Notes: generated by a model not told the origin, from the sequence alone. A stretch of 64,000 nucleotides of DNA from Paenirhizobium selenitireducens ATCC BAA-1503 (GCF_000518785.1 NZ_KI912495.1:471258-535257), one strand, 5' to 3'. Shown: positions 49,486 through 59,160, numbered from the stretch's first letter. Numbers and translations are program-made.

Positions 49486-51783
49486 ATGACGCGAAAAATG
49501 GCAACCGATCTTGCGAACGACGACGTTCAGCGCAAAAGCCTGCCCGTCGAGCCATTCCAGCGCGCGCTCGAACGCCTCCAACTGATGCAGTCCGACAACG
49601 CGAGCCCCTATTGGCTCGAGGCCATGATCAACCAGATCCCCGACTACATCTATGCGAAGGATCTCGCCGGACGGTTTCTCTTCGCCAACCGCGCTGTGGT
49701 TGTGGACAACGGGCTGGAGACGGTTGCCGAGCTGATCGGCCGCACAGACTTCGACCTTCACCCCTTCGAAGCAGCGACCGCGATCGACGCCGTCGAGCGG
49801 ACAGTCATGGAGACCGGCCAGTCCGACCTCGGCATCGAAGAGCAGGCCCTGAACGGAGACGGCGACCGTTGGCTGATGATGTCCCGCCTGCCGTTGCGCG
49901 ACAAACACGGCAAGACGATCGGTGTGGTCGGCATGTCGCGCGACATCACGGCGCGCAAGAAGGCCGAGAGGCTCATGCAGGCCCAGTCGCGTCTGCTGGA
50001 ACTCGTTGCGACCGGCATGCCGCTGCTCGACTTCCTGGCGCATCTCGTGTTGATGATCGAGGCGCAGCACGCCGGTTCGCGAGGCTCGGTCATGCTGCGC
50101 TCGGCAGACGGCGACGATCTGGAACTCGCCGCGGCGCCCTCGCTGCCCGCTTCGTTCCGCGATCTCATGCGCAGACTGAAGATCGGCCCGGCGTGTGGTA
50201 TTTCCGGCACCGCCGCGTGGCGCAAGAAACGTGTGATCATCGAGGACGTCCACACCGATCCGCTCGCCAAGAGCCTCCGCTTCCTTGTCGATGGGCTGGG
50301 ACTGCGATCCTGTTCTTCGACGCCGATCCTTTCCTATCACGGGGAGGTTCTCGGAACCTTCGCTCTCTTCGTCGACCGGCCCGGCTCTCCGGACGCACAG
50401 CACGACGAGCTGACCGCGATCGCTGTCCACCTCGCCGGCATCGCCATTGAACGGCACCGGGCCGAGGAACGTATCCGCCACATGGCCCGCCACGATGCGC
50501 TGACCGGCCTGCCGAACCGCCTGCTGCTGGATGCGGAGTTCCCCGCCATCCTTGCCGAAGCGAAGGCGGCCGGGCGTGATGTCGGTGTCGCGTTTCTCGA
50601 TATCGACAACTTCAAGGTCATCAATGACAGTCTTGGTCACGCCGTGGGCGACGAACTCCTGAAGCTCGTCGCCAACCGCGTCACCGACATCATCGACGGG
50701 CAGGGTATGGCCGTGCGCGTCGGAGGCGATGAGTTCATCGTCCTTCTGAGCGGTCACGGCGCCGACAATCTCGTGTCGCGCTTCGAAGCTGTGCGGCACG
50801 CGGTGGCGACCCCGATCACGCTTGGCGGACTGACCTTTCAGGCGACCTGCAGCATGGGTATCGCCTGCTTCCCGCAGCATGGCGAAAATCCTACGGATCT
50901 CGTGGCGAATGCAGACGCGGCGATGTATCGCGCCAAGGAAACCGGCCGGGACAGCCTTGAAATCTTCTCCGTTGAGATGGCGGAGAAGGCGCGAAAGAAG
51001 CTCGTGCTGATCGAGGAAATGCGCCGAGCCCTGGAGGAGGGCCAGTTCGTCCTCCACTTCCAGCCGCAGAAGAACCTGCAGACTGGCGAGGTGTTCGGCG
51101 CGGAGGCGCTCGTTCGCTGGAACCACCCGACGCGGGGTCTGGTGTCGCCCGGCGACTTCATACCCCTGGCCGAGGAAACCGGACTGATCGTGCCGCTCGG
51201 CGACTGGATCCTGCGGGAGGCCTGCCGTCAGTGCAAGGCGTGGCAAGATCGCGGCCTGGAACCTGTGGTGGTCAGCGTCAACGTCTCGGCGCGGCAGTTC
51301 AAGGAAAAAGCCTGGGCCGTTCGGGTCGCCGCCGCGCTCGAGGAATGTGGCCTCGACCCCCGCTATCTCGAACTCGAGGTCACCGAGAGCCTGATCATGC
51401 AAGACCTGACCGGCGCGCTTCAGCGCATGCGCGAGTTGAAGGCGCTGGGCGTGAAACTGTCGATCGACGATTTCGGCACAGGCTATTCGAGCCTCAGCGC
51501 CCTGAAGAGCTTTCCCGTCTCCCAGCTCAAGATTGACCGTTCCTTCCTCGCCGACATCCCGGGGGATGCCGACAACATGGCGATCACCTCGGCCATCGTC
51601 TCCCTGGCGCAGAAGCTCGGCCTCGAGGTCATTGCCGAGGGTGTGGAGACCGAGGAACAGGCGCGGTTCCTCCTCAACAGCGGTTGCGTCAACATCCAGG
51701 GCTATCTCGTCGGAAGACCGGTTCCGCCCGCCGATTTCCTCGGCTTTCTTCAGGGCGCCAAGGCGCCCGCCCGCCGCGGCTGA
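49486..51783 (+). CDS. PAS-GAF-GGDEF-EAL cyclic-di-GMP signalling protein
   Basis: A 765-residue cytoplasmic protein with four domains in order. PAS comes first (YWLEAMINQIPDYIYAKDLAGRFLFANRAVVV), then GAF (SRLLELVATGMPLLDFLAHLVLMIEAQHAGSRGSVML). A GGDEF domain follows with the intact signature RVGGDEFIVLLSG, and an EAL domain with EALVRWNHPTRGLVSP and LSIDDFGTGYSSLSALKSFPVSQLKID. Both catalytic signatures look complete, so it could make or degrade c-di-GMP. No membrane helix is visible. ATG 49486 is chosen for GGGAG 5 nt upstream; an upstream ATG (49438) lacks a site. Capsule and motility are usual outputs, and kpsC is divergent next door. Confidence 0.9.
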   Translation: MTRKMATDLANDDVQRKSLPVEPFQRALERLQLMQSDNASPYWLEAMINQIPDYIYAKDLAGRFLFANRAVVVDNGLETVAELIGRTDFDLHPFEAATAIDAVERTVMETGQSDLGIEEQALNGDGDRWLMMSRLPLRDKHGKTIGVVGMSRDITARKKAERLMQAQSRLLELVATGMPLLDFLAHLVLMIEAQHAGSRGSVMLRSADGDDLELAAAPSLPASFRDLMRRLKIGPACGISGTAAWRKKRVIIEDVHTDPLAKSLRFLVDGLGLRSCSSTPILSYHGEVLGTFALFVDRPGSPDAQHDELTAIAVHLAGIAIERHRAEERIRHMARHDALTGLPNRLLLDAEFPAILAEAKAAGRDVGVAFLDIDNFKVINDSLGHAVGDELLKLVANRVTDIIDGQGMAVRVGGDEFIVLLSGHGADNLVSRFEAVRHAVATPITLGGLTFQATCSMGIACFPQHGENPTDLVANADAAMYRAKETGRDSLEIFSVEMAEKARKKLVLIEEMRRALEEGQFVLHFQPQKNLQTGEVFGAEALVRWNHPTRGLVSPGDFIPLAEETGLIVPLGDWILREACRQCKAWQDRGLEPVVVSVNVSARQFKEKAWAVRVAAALEECGLDPRYLELEVTESLIMQDLTGALQRMRELKALGVKLSIDDFGTGYSSLSALKSFPVSQLKIDRSFLADIPGDADNMAITSAIVSLAQKLGLEVIAEGVETEEQARFLLNSGCVNIQGYLVGRPVPPADFLGFLQGAKAPARRG

Positions 51784-51815
51784 ACGACGAGCCTGCGATC
51801 CGCTGCGAAGCAGGA

Positions 51816-52358
51816 TCAGCTGACGATCAGCAACAGAACGTAGATCAGCACCGTGGCGATCAGGCCGCGAAAGGCGAAGCCGACGAATCGGTACTTCTGC
51901 CGGGCGATCAGGGACAGCACGTCCGCATTGCGCAGGTATTCGTTGAACAGGTAGTTGATGTCGGCCTTCTCAGCGGCTTCCTCCAGAAGGGGCCGATGAA
52001 TGGGCCAGGTACCCCAGAACAGGGACGAGGATGTCTTGATGTGACGGGGAAGGACGACCAGCAGGGCCGATAGAATCGAGAATGTCGAGGCGAGCGCGAG
52101 CATCGCCGAGAGCCCGTTGATGACCATGTCGCGTTCGAAATAACGCGCGACCGTGAAGACGTTGCGGACTTCGCTCGATGTCACAAGGAACGCCAGCATG
52201 AAGGTGAAGATGTAGGCCGCCTTCTGGTCCGATATCTTTACCTGATCGTAGAAGACGTCGTTTATCTTCTTGACGTGATTGAAATATTCCAGATTTACGT
52301 CGCCGATCGTGATCGGCGTCTCGATCAGTTCCGTCGTTGATGTGTCAAAGTCGCTCAC
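51816..52358 (-). CDS. Three-helix membrane protein resembling the Pycsar effector domain PycTM (DUF5706)
   Basis: A 180-residue protein. An N-terminal region ends in KISDQKAAYI, the DxKA pattern that begins PycTM. Helices lie at residues ~48-61, ~82-103 and ~158-178. LVVLPRHIKTSSSLFWGTWP follows helix 2, and YLRNADVLSLIARQKYRFVGFAFRG leads into helix 3; all echo the family. In Pycsar, such proteins are the membrane effectors that respond to cCMP or cUMP. Start GTG 52358 (GGAG 10 nt upstream) is uncertain. It is divergent from a cyclase operon. Only homology search would confirm the family. Confidence 0.6.
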   Translation of the reverse strand: MSDFDTSTTELIETPITIGDVNLEYFNHVKKINDVFYDQVKISDQKAAYIFTFMLAFLVTSSEVRNVFTVARYFERDMVINGLSAMLALASTFSILSALLVVLPRHIKTSSSLFWGTWPIHRPLLEEAAEKADINYLFNEYLRNADVLSLIARQKYRFVGFAFRGLIATVLIYVLLLIVS

Positions 52359-52381
52359 GATTGCCGGGCTCCAGTTGTGGC

Positions 52382-52401
52382 GTGTATTCCTGTTAATACA
52401 C
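52382..52401. promoter_or_regulatory. Perfect inverted repeat GTGTATT-N6-AATACAC
   Basis: Seven-base arms at 52382-52388 and 52395-52401 lie between the PycTM-like gene (start 52358) and the FecR/TPR gene (start 52473). This is a candidate operator or a leader hairpin. Confidence 0.45.
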
Positions 52402-52472
52402 CCCCCCTGAAAAGCAAGCCGCCGAGATGAAGATGCTTGACACAACTTTTCGAAGTGGCCACTTGTGTGCGT

Positions 52473-55400
52473 ATGTCGGGGGATTTCATCAAGATCAATC
52501 TGGCAGCGGTGACGCTGCTCTTGGGCGCGGGCGGGGCATTTGCACCCGCATCGGCGGAACCTGTCGCGCGCGAAACGGATGCTGTGGCCTCCGTCATTGC
52601 GCGCAAGACCGGCGAGGAAGTGCGCTTCATCGACGTGTCGAACTGGCGCTTCGTCGACCTGCAGCAGGATCTGTTGACCGGCGACGTCTTGCGCACCAAT
52701 GCGACCGGCCAGCTGGCGATCCTCTTTGCCGATCGTACGCAGATCCGCCTCGGGCGCAATTCCTCCCTGCGGGTCCGCCAGATGAAGCCCGGCAGCGATG
52801 CGGTGCTCGAACTGGAAGCCGGCACGATCTGGGCGCGCGCCGAACGCGGCGGTCCGGGCGTGGAGGTGGTGACGCCGGCGGCGACCGCGGCGATCCGCGG
52901 CACCGACTGGACGATGACGGTCAAGGGTGCCGAGACGTCGCTGACCGTGCTCGAAGGCCTGGTCGAACTCAGCAACCCCCAGGGCAGCGTGCAGGTGGCG
53001 CAAGGTGAAGCTGCCGCCGCGACGATCGGTCAGGCGCCGCGCAAGGTCGTCATTGTCGATTCCGATGACCGCGAGCAGATGCTGTTCTATCTGGCGCCCC
53101 GCAACGCCTTCAACTTCATGCCGGCCTCGACGCTGCCGGTTGCCGACATGCGGCGCGAGGCGGATCGCATCGCCGCCATCCCGGCCGATCAGCGCAGCAC
53201 CGCGGATCTTCTGGTTCTGGCCGAGGTGCAGCTTTCGCTTGAGAGCCGCGAGGATGCAAAGAAGACGCTGGCAATGCTTCGTGCCCGGACATTGTCGCCG
53301 ACTGAGCGGGCGCGGGCCGATCTTGTCGAGGCGATCATTGCCGCCGCCGAGCTGCGCTACGAGGAGGCCGACAGGCTCTTCGGCAGTGCCGGTGCCCATC
53401 TCGATCAGCGCCGCCGCGACATCGCAGACTACGGCCGTTACTATGCCCGTTCGCTGGCCAATCCCAACCGGCTGGAGCCTCAGCCGCGCCGCATGTCGAG
53501 CCCCTATGGCGCGCTGATGCAGGCCTATGCCGCCGGCTTTCTGAAAGACATCCGCGCGGCGATCGACGTGATCAAGGAGGCCGAGCGGCGCTTTCCGAAG
53601 GATCCGGCGCTTCCCGCCTATCGTGCCCAGCTGGCACTGCTGCTCAACGACCGGGAACAGGTGCGCGAGGCGATCGACAAATCGCTCGCGCTCGATCCGT
53701 CGGAGCCGACCGCGCTCGAGGCGCGGGCGAACTATCGCGCCGGCGTCGAAAGCGATCTCGACGGCGCGCTCGCCGATCTCGAGGCCGCCCTGAAGGTCGC
53801 ACCCGGTTCGACCAGCATCTGGAACGCGATCGGTGATCTTCATTCGGCACGTGGAGACATGCGGGCCGCCGAGGCGGCGCTGAAGAAGGCGATCGCGCTC
53901 GATCCGATGGATCCGGTATCGTATGCCAATCTCGCCCTCCTCTATCTCGACCAGTCGCGCGTCGAAGAGGCGAAGCACGAAATCGACCTGGCGCTCGCCG
54001 CCGACCCGACCTTCGACGTCGCGCTTGTGGCGCGCGGCCGCTATCACATGCAGACCGGCGAACTGGACAAGGCGGTCGACGACCTCTTGGCCGGCACCGT
54101 GTCCAACCCCTCCTATGCCCAGGGGCAGGGCCTGCTCGCCGCCGCGCATTTTGAGAAGGGCGACCGGGTGCCGGCCGAACAGGCGCTCGACAATGCCGAC
54201 CGACTGGACGACAACGACCCGGTCATTTCGTCGTTCCGCGCGGCGGTCGCGATCGACGACTACGATTCCGAAGGCGCCATCCGCAATGCGCAGGAGTTCC
54301 TTCGGCGCGCCAAGGCCCGCGGCGGCCACTTCGGCTCGCTGAGCGCCAATCAGGATGCCGGATCGACGCTCAACAACGCCTTCCGGCTGCAGGGTCTGAA
54401 CGCCTGGGGCGAGTATTACGGCGATGCGGTCTTCGACCCCTTCGCCGGCAGCGCCTATATCGACCAGACGGTGCGCGGCAGCGCCAACCCCTTCGCCAAC
54501 AGTTATGTCCATGGCGGCAATGTCGTCACCAACGGGCAGAACAGCCTGAGCTACTCTTCCTTCATCCAGGGCCTGCTGCTCGATCCGCACATGCTGTCCG
54601 GCCGGTCCCGCTCGGCAAACCTGATCCGCCGTCCCTTCTTCGAGGGCGCGCTCGGCGGCGGCTTCACGCAGGCCAATGGCGACACCGGCTATTTGGCGGA
54701 AGGCGAGGCACAGGGCTTCAGCAATCTGCCTTTCCCGATCAGCTTCTACGGTAATGTCGAGTGGGAGACGGATTTCGACCAGCGCACGGGCGCCGGCGGA
54801 ACTCTGGACCTCGACACCGAGGAACGGCTGCTGCGGGGCAATGGCTATGTGGCCGCAAGCCCGAGCCCCTACGACCGGTTCGTGGCCTACGCCAATCATT
54901 CCGGCTCGGATTCCGACCTGTTTGCCTCTGCGCTCGGTGGGGGTGGTACGGCCACCTTGAAGAACGAGGCTGACCAGACGAATATCGGTGTCGGCCTCAG
55001 CCATACAATCGGCTTTGAGAATGTGGTGAATGCGGCACTCTTCTACAGCGATCTGTCCGCCGACAGTTTCGATACTCTTACCCTCTCTCCGCTTCCCTTG
55101 ACATCGGAATCCTCTCAGAAAGCCTATGTCGCGGCGATCAGTCATTCGGTCGGTATGGACGATCTCACCTGGCGCTACGGTGTTGAGGGTGGCCGTATCG
55201 AAACCTATAGCCAATCCTGGCTACTGGGGGTTCCGACGACCGCCGATCCCGACGAAAACGCCACCTACGGCCGTGTCTATGTCGACCTGCTGCACGAGAT
55301 CACGCCCGACCTGAAGGCCGAATATGCGCTGTTCGGCACCTTCCTTGACGGCGACGACGACGATGTGGCGCGGCTCGAGCCGCGTGTCGGCATCGCCTGG

Positions 55401-56081
55401 GCGCCGTCAGACCAGCACTGGCTGCGCGCCGCCTATTCGCGCCAGAGCCTTTCCGTCAACACCCCGACGCTCTCGCCCGTCGGCGTTCTCGGCCTTCAGC
55501 CGAACGAGATTTCCACCGGGCTCGACGGCTATGTCGACACGGTCGCCCTGCGCTGGGATGCGGAGTGGACGCAAGACTTCTTCACCTCGGCCGAGTTCCA
55601 GCATCAGGACATCGAGGAGCCGCTTATCGCCATTCCGTTTTCGGCGGCACCGTTCTCAGCCTCCGAAGGCCGGATCGACCGCGGCAGCGTGACCGCGAAC
55701 CTGCTCATCGGCCATGGTTTCGGCCTGTCTTCGACCATCGCCTATGCGATCTCCGAGAACGAAGACCCGACCTCGCCGACCTATGGCGGGCCGCTTCCCT
55801 TCGTGCCCGACTGGGCGGGGCAGGTGGCGCTGACCTGGGTCAACGAGGCCAATGTCTCGGCGACGCTCGCCGCCAACTATGTCGGCGAACGCGACACCGA
55901 AACCGGCGACGCGCTCGATGACTATTGGACGCTCGACGCCAACCTCACCTGGGAGCCGTTCGACAAGCGCTTCGCGCTCGAACTCGCGGGCTACAATCTT
56001 CTCGACCAGGACTTCGAGGTGAACACGAATACTCCGGGCTGGGGCCCGACTTTCACCGGCTCGGTGAAAGTCCGCTTCTGA
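52473..56081 (+). CDS. FecR-domain / TPR / outer-membrane beta-barrel fusion protein
   Basis: A 1202-residue envelope protein. A signal peptide (MSGDFIKINLAAVTLLLGAGGAFAPASA) is followed by a FecR domain (LLTGDVLRTNATGQLAILFADRTQIRLGRNSSLRV, later VEVVTPAATAAIRGTDW). A long TPR region follows (ALKVAPGSTSIWNAIGDLHSARGDMRAAEAALKKAIALDP and more). From ~residue 650 the sequence turns Gly/aromatic-rich with alternating strands, and ends in FTGSVKVRF, a terminal Phe typical of outer-membrane barrels. This is a sensor-plus-barrel architecture. ATG 52473 starts the signal peptide; TTG 52437 is possible. The stop overlaps the cyclase start (TGATG), so the two form one unit. Confidence 0.82.
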   Translation: MSGDFIKINLAAVTLLLGAGGAFAPASAEPVARETDAVASVIARKTGEEVRFIDVSNWRFVDLQQDLLTGDVLRTNATGQLAILFADRTQIRLGRNSSLRVRQMKPGSDAVLELEAGTIWARAERGGPGVEVVTPAATAAIRGTDWTMTVKGAETSLTVLEGLVELSNPQGSVQVAQGEAAAATIGQAPRKVVIVDSDDREQMLFYLAPRNAFNFMPASTLPVADMRREADRIAAIPADQRSTADLLVLAEVQLSLESREDAKKTLAMLRARTLSPTERARADLVEAIIAAAELRYEEADRLFGSAGAHLDQRRRDIADYGRYYARSLANPNRLEPQPRRMSSPYGALMQAYAAGFLKDIRAAIDVIKEAERRFPKDPALPAYRAQLALLLNDREQVREAIDKSLALDPSEPTALEARANYRAGVESDLDGALADLEAALKVAPGSTSIWNAIGDLHSARGDMRAAEAALKKAIALDPMDPVSYANLALLYLDQSRVEEAKHEIDLALAADPTFDVALVARGRYHMQTGELDKAVDDLLAGTVSNPSYAQGQGLLAAAHFEKGDRVPAEQALDNADRLDDNDPVISSFRAAVAIDDYDSEGAIRNAQEFLRRAKARGGHFGSLSANQDAGSTLNNAFRLQGLNAWGEYYGDAVFDPFAGSAYIDQTVRGSANPFANSYVHGGNVVTNGQNSLSYSSFIQGLLLDPHMLSGRSRSANLIRRPFFEGALGGGFTQANGDTGYLAEGEAQGFSNLPFPISFYGNVEWETDFDQRTGAGGTLDLDTEERLLRGNGYVAASPSPYDRFVAYANHSGSDSDLFASALGGGGTATLKNEADQTNIGVGLSHTIGFENVVNAALFYSDLSADSFDTLTLSPLPLTSESSQKAYVAAISHSVGMDDLTWRYGVEGGRIETYSQSWLLGVPTTADPDENATYGRVYVDLLHEITPDLKAEYALFGTFLDGDDDDVARLEPRVGIAWAPSDQHWLRAAYSRQSLSVNTPTLSPVGVLGLQPNEISTGLDGYVDTVALRWDAEWTQDFFTSAEFQHQDIEEPLIAIPFSAAPFSASEGRIDRGSVTANLLIGHGFGLSSTIAYAISENEDPTSPTYGGPLPFVPDWAGQVALTWVNEANVSATLAANYVGERDTETGDALDDYWTLDANLTWEPFDKRFALELAGYNLLDQDFEVNTNTPGWGPTFTGSVKVRF

Positions 56082-58036
56082 TGGCAGTCCGGCTGCCGTC
56101 GAACCTGAGCTCAGCGCCGAAGCTGGCAAGTCGGCGGATGCGGCTGCTCCTGCTGGCCGTCGCGGTGTTTCTGGCGGCGACGGCTCTCTCCCGGCTGCCC
56201 GCCGGGGCGCTGATCGACTATCGCGCTTTCGATTACCTGTCGACGCTGTGGCACGAGCCACTGCCGGACGGCGGGCCGGTGGTTGTGGCGATCGACGAGC
56301 CGTCCTTTGCCGACCTCAATCTGCAATGGCCCTGGCCGCGCAGCCTGCATGCCCGGCTGGTGAACGCCCTGCGGGCCGCCGGCGCCAGCGTGATCGCCCT
56401 CGACGTCATCTTCTCCGAACCGACCACGGCCGACGAGGACCAGGCTCTGGCGGAAGCGCTCGGGCCAGACGTGGTGCTGGCCGGAGACGAGACCCTGATT
56501 TCCTCCGCCCAGGCCGATCAGTTCGTCCGCACGCTGCCGCTCGCACAGTTCACCGACACCGGCGCCCGCGCCGGCATCGCCTCGATCAGCCTCGGCGGCG
56601 ACGGCACGATCCGCACCCTGCCGGTGCTCGACGACAGCTTTGCCGCCCGGATCGCCGAGGCCGCAGGCTTGCCGGCGACCCTGCCGGCCGGCGGCACGCT
56701 GATGCAGGCCTTTGGTGGTCCGAGAACCTATCCCACCGTGTCCTATTATCAGGCGCTCGACCCGACGAACCTTTTGCCTCCGGACACCTTTCGCAACCGC
56801 GTCGTGATCGTCGGTCTCAGCCTGCAGAATGCGCCGTCTGTCGCCGCCGGCGGGGCCGACGCCTTTGCCACGTCCTACACGGTGCGCACCGGCCGCCTCG
56901 TGGCGGGGGCGGAAATCCATGCGACGATCTTCGACAATCTGCGGACCGGCAACGGAATTGCCGAAGCGACGCCGCTGCTGAAGGGCGCATTCGTCCTGCT
57001 CGCCGTGCTGCTCGCCGTCCTGCTCGTCTGGCGCGGCACCGGATGGCCGGCGGCCTTCGGCGGCGCGGCCTATATCCTGGCCATGGTTGCCGCCAGCTAT
57101 GTGGCCTTGCGGTTCGGCCGGACATTCGTCTCCCCGATCGCGCCATCCATGGCCTTCGCGGCGATCGGGATTGCGCAGGCGACGCTCGACTATGCCGCGG
57201 AGAGACGCGGCCGCCGCGAGATCATGAGGGCTTTCGGGCAGTACCTGTCGCCCGACCTGGTGGCGCGGCTGGCGGAGGATCCCCGGCAGCTGAAACTCGG
57301 CGGGGAGAAGCGGATATTGTCCGTCCTGTTCTGCGACGTGCGCGGCTTCACCACGATCGCCGAGGGGCTGAAGGACGATCCCGAACACCTGACCCAGCTG
57401 ATCAACCGGCTGCTGACGCCGCTTTCGGAGGTCGTCCTGTCGCATGGCGGCACGATCGACAAGTATATCGGCGACTGCATCATGGCCTTCTGGAACGCCC
57501 CTCTGGAGGACGCCGAACACGCGCCGCATGCCGTCTCCGCCGGCCTCGCCATGCTGGCCGCCATCGATGCGCTGAACCTCGAACTGGAAGCAGAGGCAAA
57601 GGCCGCGGGCACGCCCTTCATGCCGCTGCGCATCGGCATCGGCATCAACACCGGCGACTGCGTCGTCGGCAATATGGGCTCGACCCGGCGCTTCGACTAT
57701 TCGGCGCTCGGCGATGCCGTCAACCTCGCCTCGCGGCTGGAGGGGGCCTCGAAACAGTTCGGCGTGCCGTTGCTGCTCGGGGAAGCGACGGCCGGGCTGG
57801 TCGCCGACCGGTTCCCGGTGCTCGAACTCGACCGCATCACCGTCAAGGGCCGCAGCACGGGAACCGCCGTCGCCACCGTCGTGCCGGGGGTAAGCAAGAC
57901 GGCACTCGCCGTGCATCGCCAGTTCGTCGCGACCTTCTATGCCGGCAACAGGGAAGAATGCCGGCGGCTTGCCGAGCCTCTGACTGCCGAAATTCCGGCG
58001 CTCAAGGATTACTACCGGCAGAACGCAGAGCGCTGA
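56081..58036 (+). CDS. CHASE2-domain class III adenylate/guanylate cyclase
   Basis: A 651-residue membrane cyclase. An N-terminal helix (LLLLAVAVFLAATALSRLPA) precedes an extracytoplasmic CHASE2 sensor (~40-300). Helices at ~302-317, ~322-342 and ~350-365 follow, then the cytoplasmic cyclase. Catalytic residues are intact: metal Asp419 (FCDVRGFTT), Asp465 and Lys461 (DKYIGDCIMAFWNAP), Asn548 and Arg552 (GDAVNLASRLEG). It should make cAMP or cGMP; product specificity cannot be read off safely. The ATG overlaps the stop of the FecR/TPR/barrel gene, a recurring pairing in which the envelope protein may signal to CHASE2. Confidence 0.9.
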   Translation: MAVRLPSNLSSAPKLASRRMRLLLLAVAVFLAATALSRLPAGALIDYRAFDYLSTLWHEPLPDGGPVVVAIDEPSFADLNLQWPWPRSLHARLVNALRAAGASVIALDVIFSEPTTADEDQALAEALGPDVVLAGDETLISSAQADQFVRTLPLAQFTDTGARAGIASISLGGDGTIRTLPVLDDSFAARIAEAAGLPATLPAGGTLMQAFGGPRTYPTVSYYQALDPTNLLPPDTFRNRVVIVGLSLQNAPSVAAGGADAFATSYTVRTGRLVAGAEIHATIFDNLRTGNGIAEATPLLKGAFVLLAVLLAVLLVWRGTGWPAAFGGAAYILAMVAASYVALRFGRTFVSPIAPSMAFAAIGIAQATLDYAAERRGRREIMRAFGQYLSPDLVARLAEDPRQLKLGGEKRILSVLFCDVRGFTTIAEGLKDDPEHLTQLINRLLTPLSEVVLSHGGTIDKYIGDCIMAFWNAPLEDAEHAPHAVSAGLAMLAAIDALNLELEAEAKAAGTPFMPLRIGIGINTGDCVVGNMGSTRRFDYSALGDAVNLASRLEGASKQFGVPLLLGEATAGLVADRFPVLELDRITVKGRSTGTAVATVVPGVSKTALAVHRQFVATFYAGNREECRRLAEPLTAEIPALKDYYRQNAER

Positions 58037-58058
58037 GCGAAGCCGCGCCGCGCCCCGC

Positions 58059-58111
58059 GACCGTTCAAACGACGCCTCCTCACGAACAATCAGCGCCAGG
58101 TTCAAACGGTC
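58059..58111. repeat. Paired GACC-GTTCAAAC / GTTCAAAC-GGTC motifs
   Basis: GTTCAAAC occurs twice as a direct repeat (58063-58070, 58100-58107), flanked by GACC and GGTC so that GACCGTT/AACGGTC is also inverted. It sits after the cyclase stop. Function unknown. Confidence 0.35.
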
Positions 58112-58317
58112 CGCGAATGGCCGAGGCCGCACTTTTGCGCCGCCGTTGGACGCAGGACCCGAGCCGTGCCGCCCTTCCTGACGGATTGATGACGAAATTG
58201 GAAGAACGCTGAAAGACCGCTCAAGCGGCTGACATGCTGTGCCCCTAAACACATCGCCGAGAGCGCCGGGCCTGCCCGCCATCCCGCGCCGATCCCGTGC
58301 TTAGAAGGTGCCAGCCC

Positions 58318-59160
58318 ATGAAAATCGTCCAGATCAGCGACACGCATTTCAGTCCGTCCAAGCCGCACTTCAACGGCAACTGGGAGCCCATCCGCCGCTG
58401 GATCGAAGAGGTCAAGCCGGACCTCGTCGTGCACACCGGCGACCTCACCATCGACGGCGCCGACCACGAGGAGGACATCGTCTTCTCCATGGCGCTGCTC
58501 GGCGAACTCGACGTGCCGGTCCTCGTCGTTCCCGGCAATCACGATGTCGGCCATATGCCCGGCTCGCACCAGCCGATCGACAATGCCCGCCTCGAACGCT
58601 GGCGCCGTCTTGCCGGTCCCGACCGTTTCGCCAAGGACATCGGCAACTGGCGGATGATCGGGCTGAACAGCCTGCTCGTCGGCTCGGGTCATGCGGAAGA
58701 ACAGGCGCAGTTCGATTGGCTCGTCGAGATGCTGGAAGGCAGCGAGGGCCGCCGCGTGGCGATCTTCGCCCACAAGCCGCTGTTCGTCGACGATCCGGGC
58801 GAGGGCGATACCGGCTATTGGGGTGCCCGCCCCGCCGAACGCCAGCGCCTGTTCGACCTCATCGCCGCCCATGACGTGGCGCTCTATGCCAGCGGCCATC
58901 TGCACTGGAGCTGGCAGGGCGAGATGGGTGCCACCCAGCTGCTCTGGGCGCCGCCGACCTCCTTCATCATCGACAAGCTGGAACGCGAAATGCCGGGCGA
59001 GCGCCTCGTCGGTGGCGTGATCCATCACTTGGAAGACGACGTGACGAGCGAGATCGTCGCGGTCTCCGGCATGATCGCCCATGTGCTCGACGAGGTGATC
59101 GACGAGGTCTATCCGCGCGCCAGCACCACCACCGCGGCTCCGGTGGAGGCGGCCGAATGA
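58318..59160 (+). CDS. Metallophosphoesterase, CpdA/GpdQ-like
   Basis: A 280-residue cytoplasmic phosphodiesterase-fold protein. Metal-binding motifs appear in order: VQISDTHFSP (D-x-H), VVHTGDLTIDG (GD), VVPGNHDVGHM (GNHD), AHKPLF and YASGHLHWSWQG (GHxH-like). The family includes cAMP phosphodiesterase CpdA and glycerophosphodiesterase GpdQ. The stop overlaps the ABC ATPase start by 4 bases (ATGA), so it is part of the importer operon and more likely cleaves an imported phosphodiester than the cyclase product 280 bases upstream. ATG 58318 has AGAAGG 9 nt upstream. Confidence 0.85.
   Translation: MKIVQISDTHFSPSKPHFNGNWEPIRRWIEEVKPDLVVHTGDLTIDGADHEEDIVFSMALLGELDVPVLVVPGNHDVGHMPGSHQPIDNARLERWRRLAGPDRFAKDIGNWRMIGLNSLLVGSGHAEEQAQFDWLVEMLEGSEGRRVAIFAHKPLFVDDPGEGDTGYWGARPAERQRLFDLIAAHDVALYASGHLHWSWQGEMGATQLLWAPPTSFIIDKLEREMPGERLVGGVIHHLEDDVTSEIVAVSGMIAHVLDEVIDEVYPRASTTTAAPVEAAE

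Noticed and set aside
50838..51161. Minus-strand frames opposite the GGDEF-EAL gene
   Set aside because: Antisense to conserved catalytic domains, with no plausible ribosome site or family.
51816..55214. 1132-codon minus-strand open frame
   Set aside because: Only its last 180 codons look like a real protein (the PycTM-like gene). The remainder is the antisense of the FecR/TPR gene.
58318..59160. CpdA acting on the cyclic nucleotide made by the CHASE2 cyclase
   Set aside because: The gene is 280 bases downstream of the cyclase but overlaps the importer genes by ATGA, so its functional link is more likely with transport.
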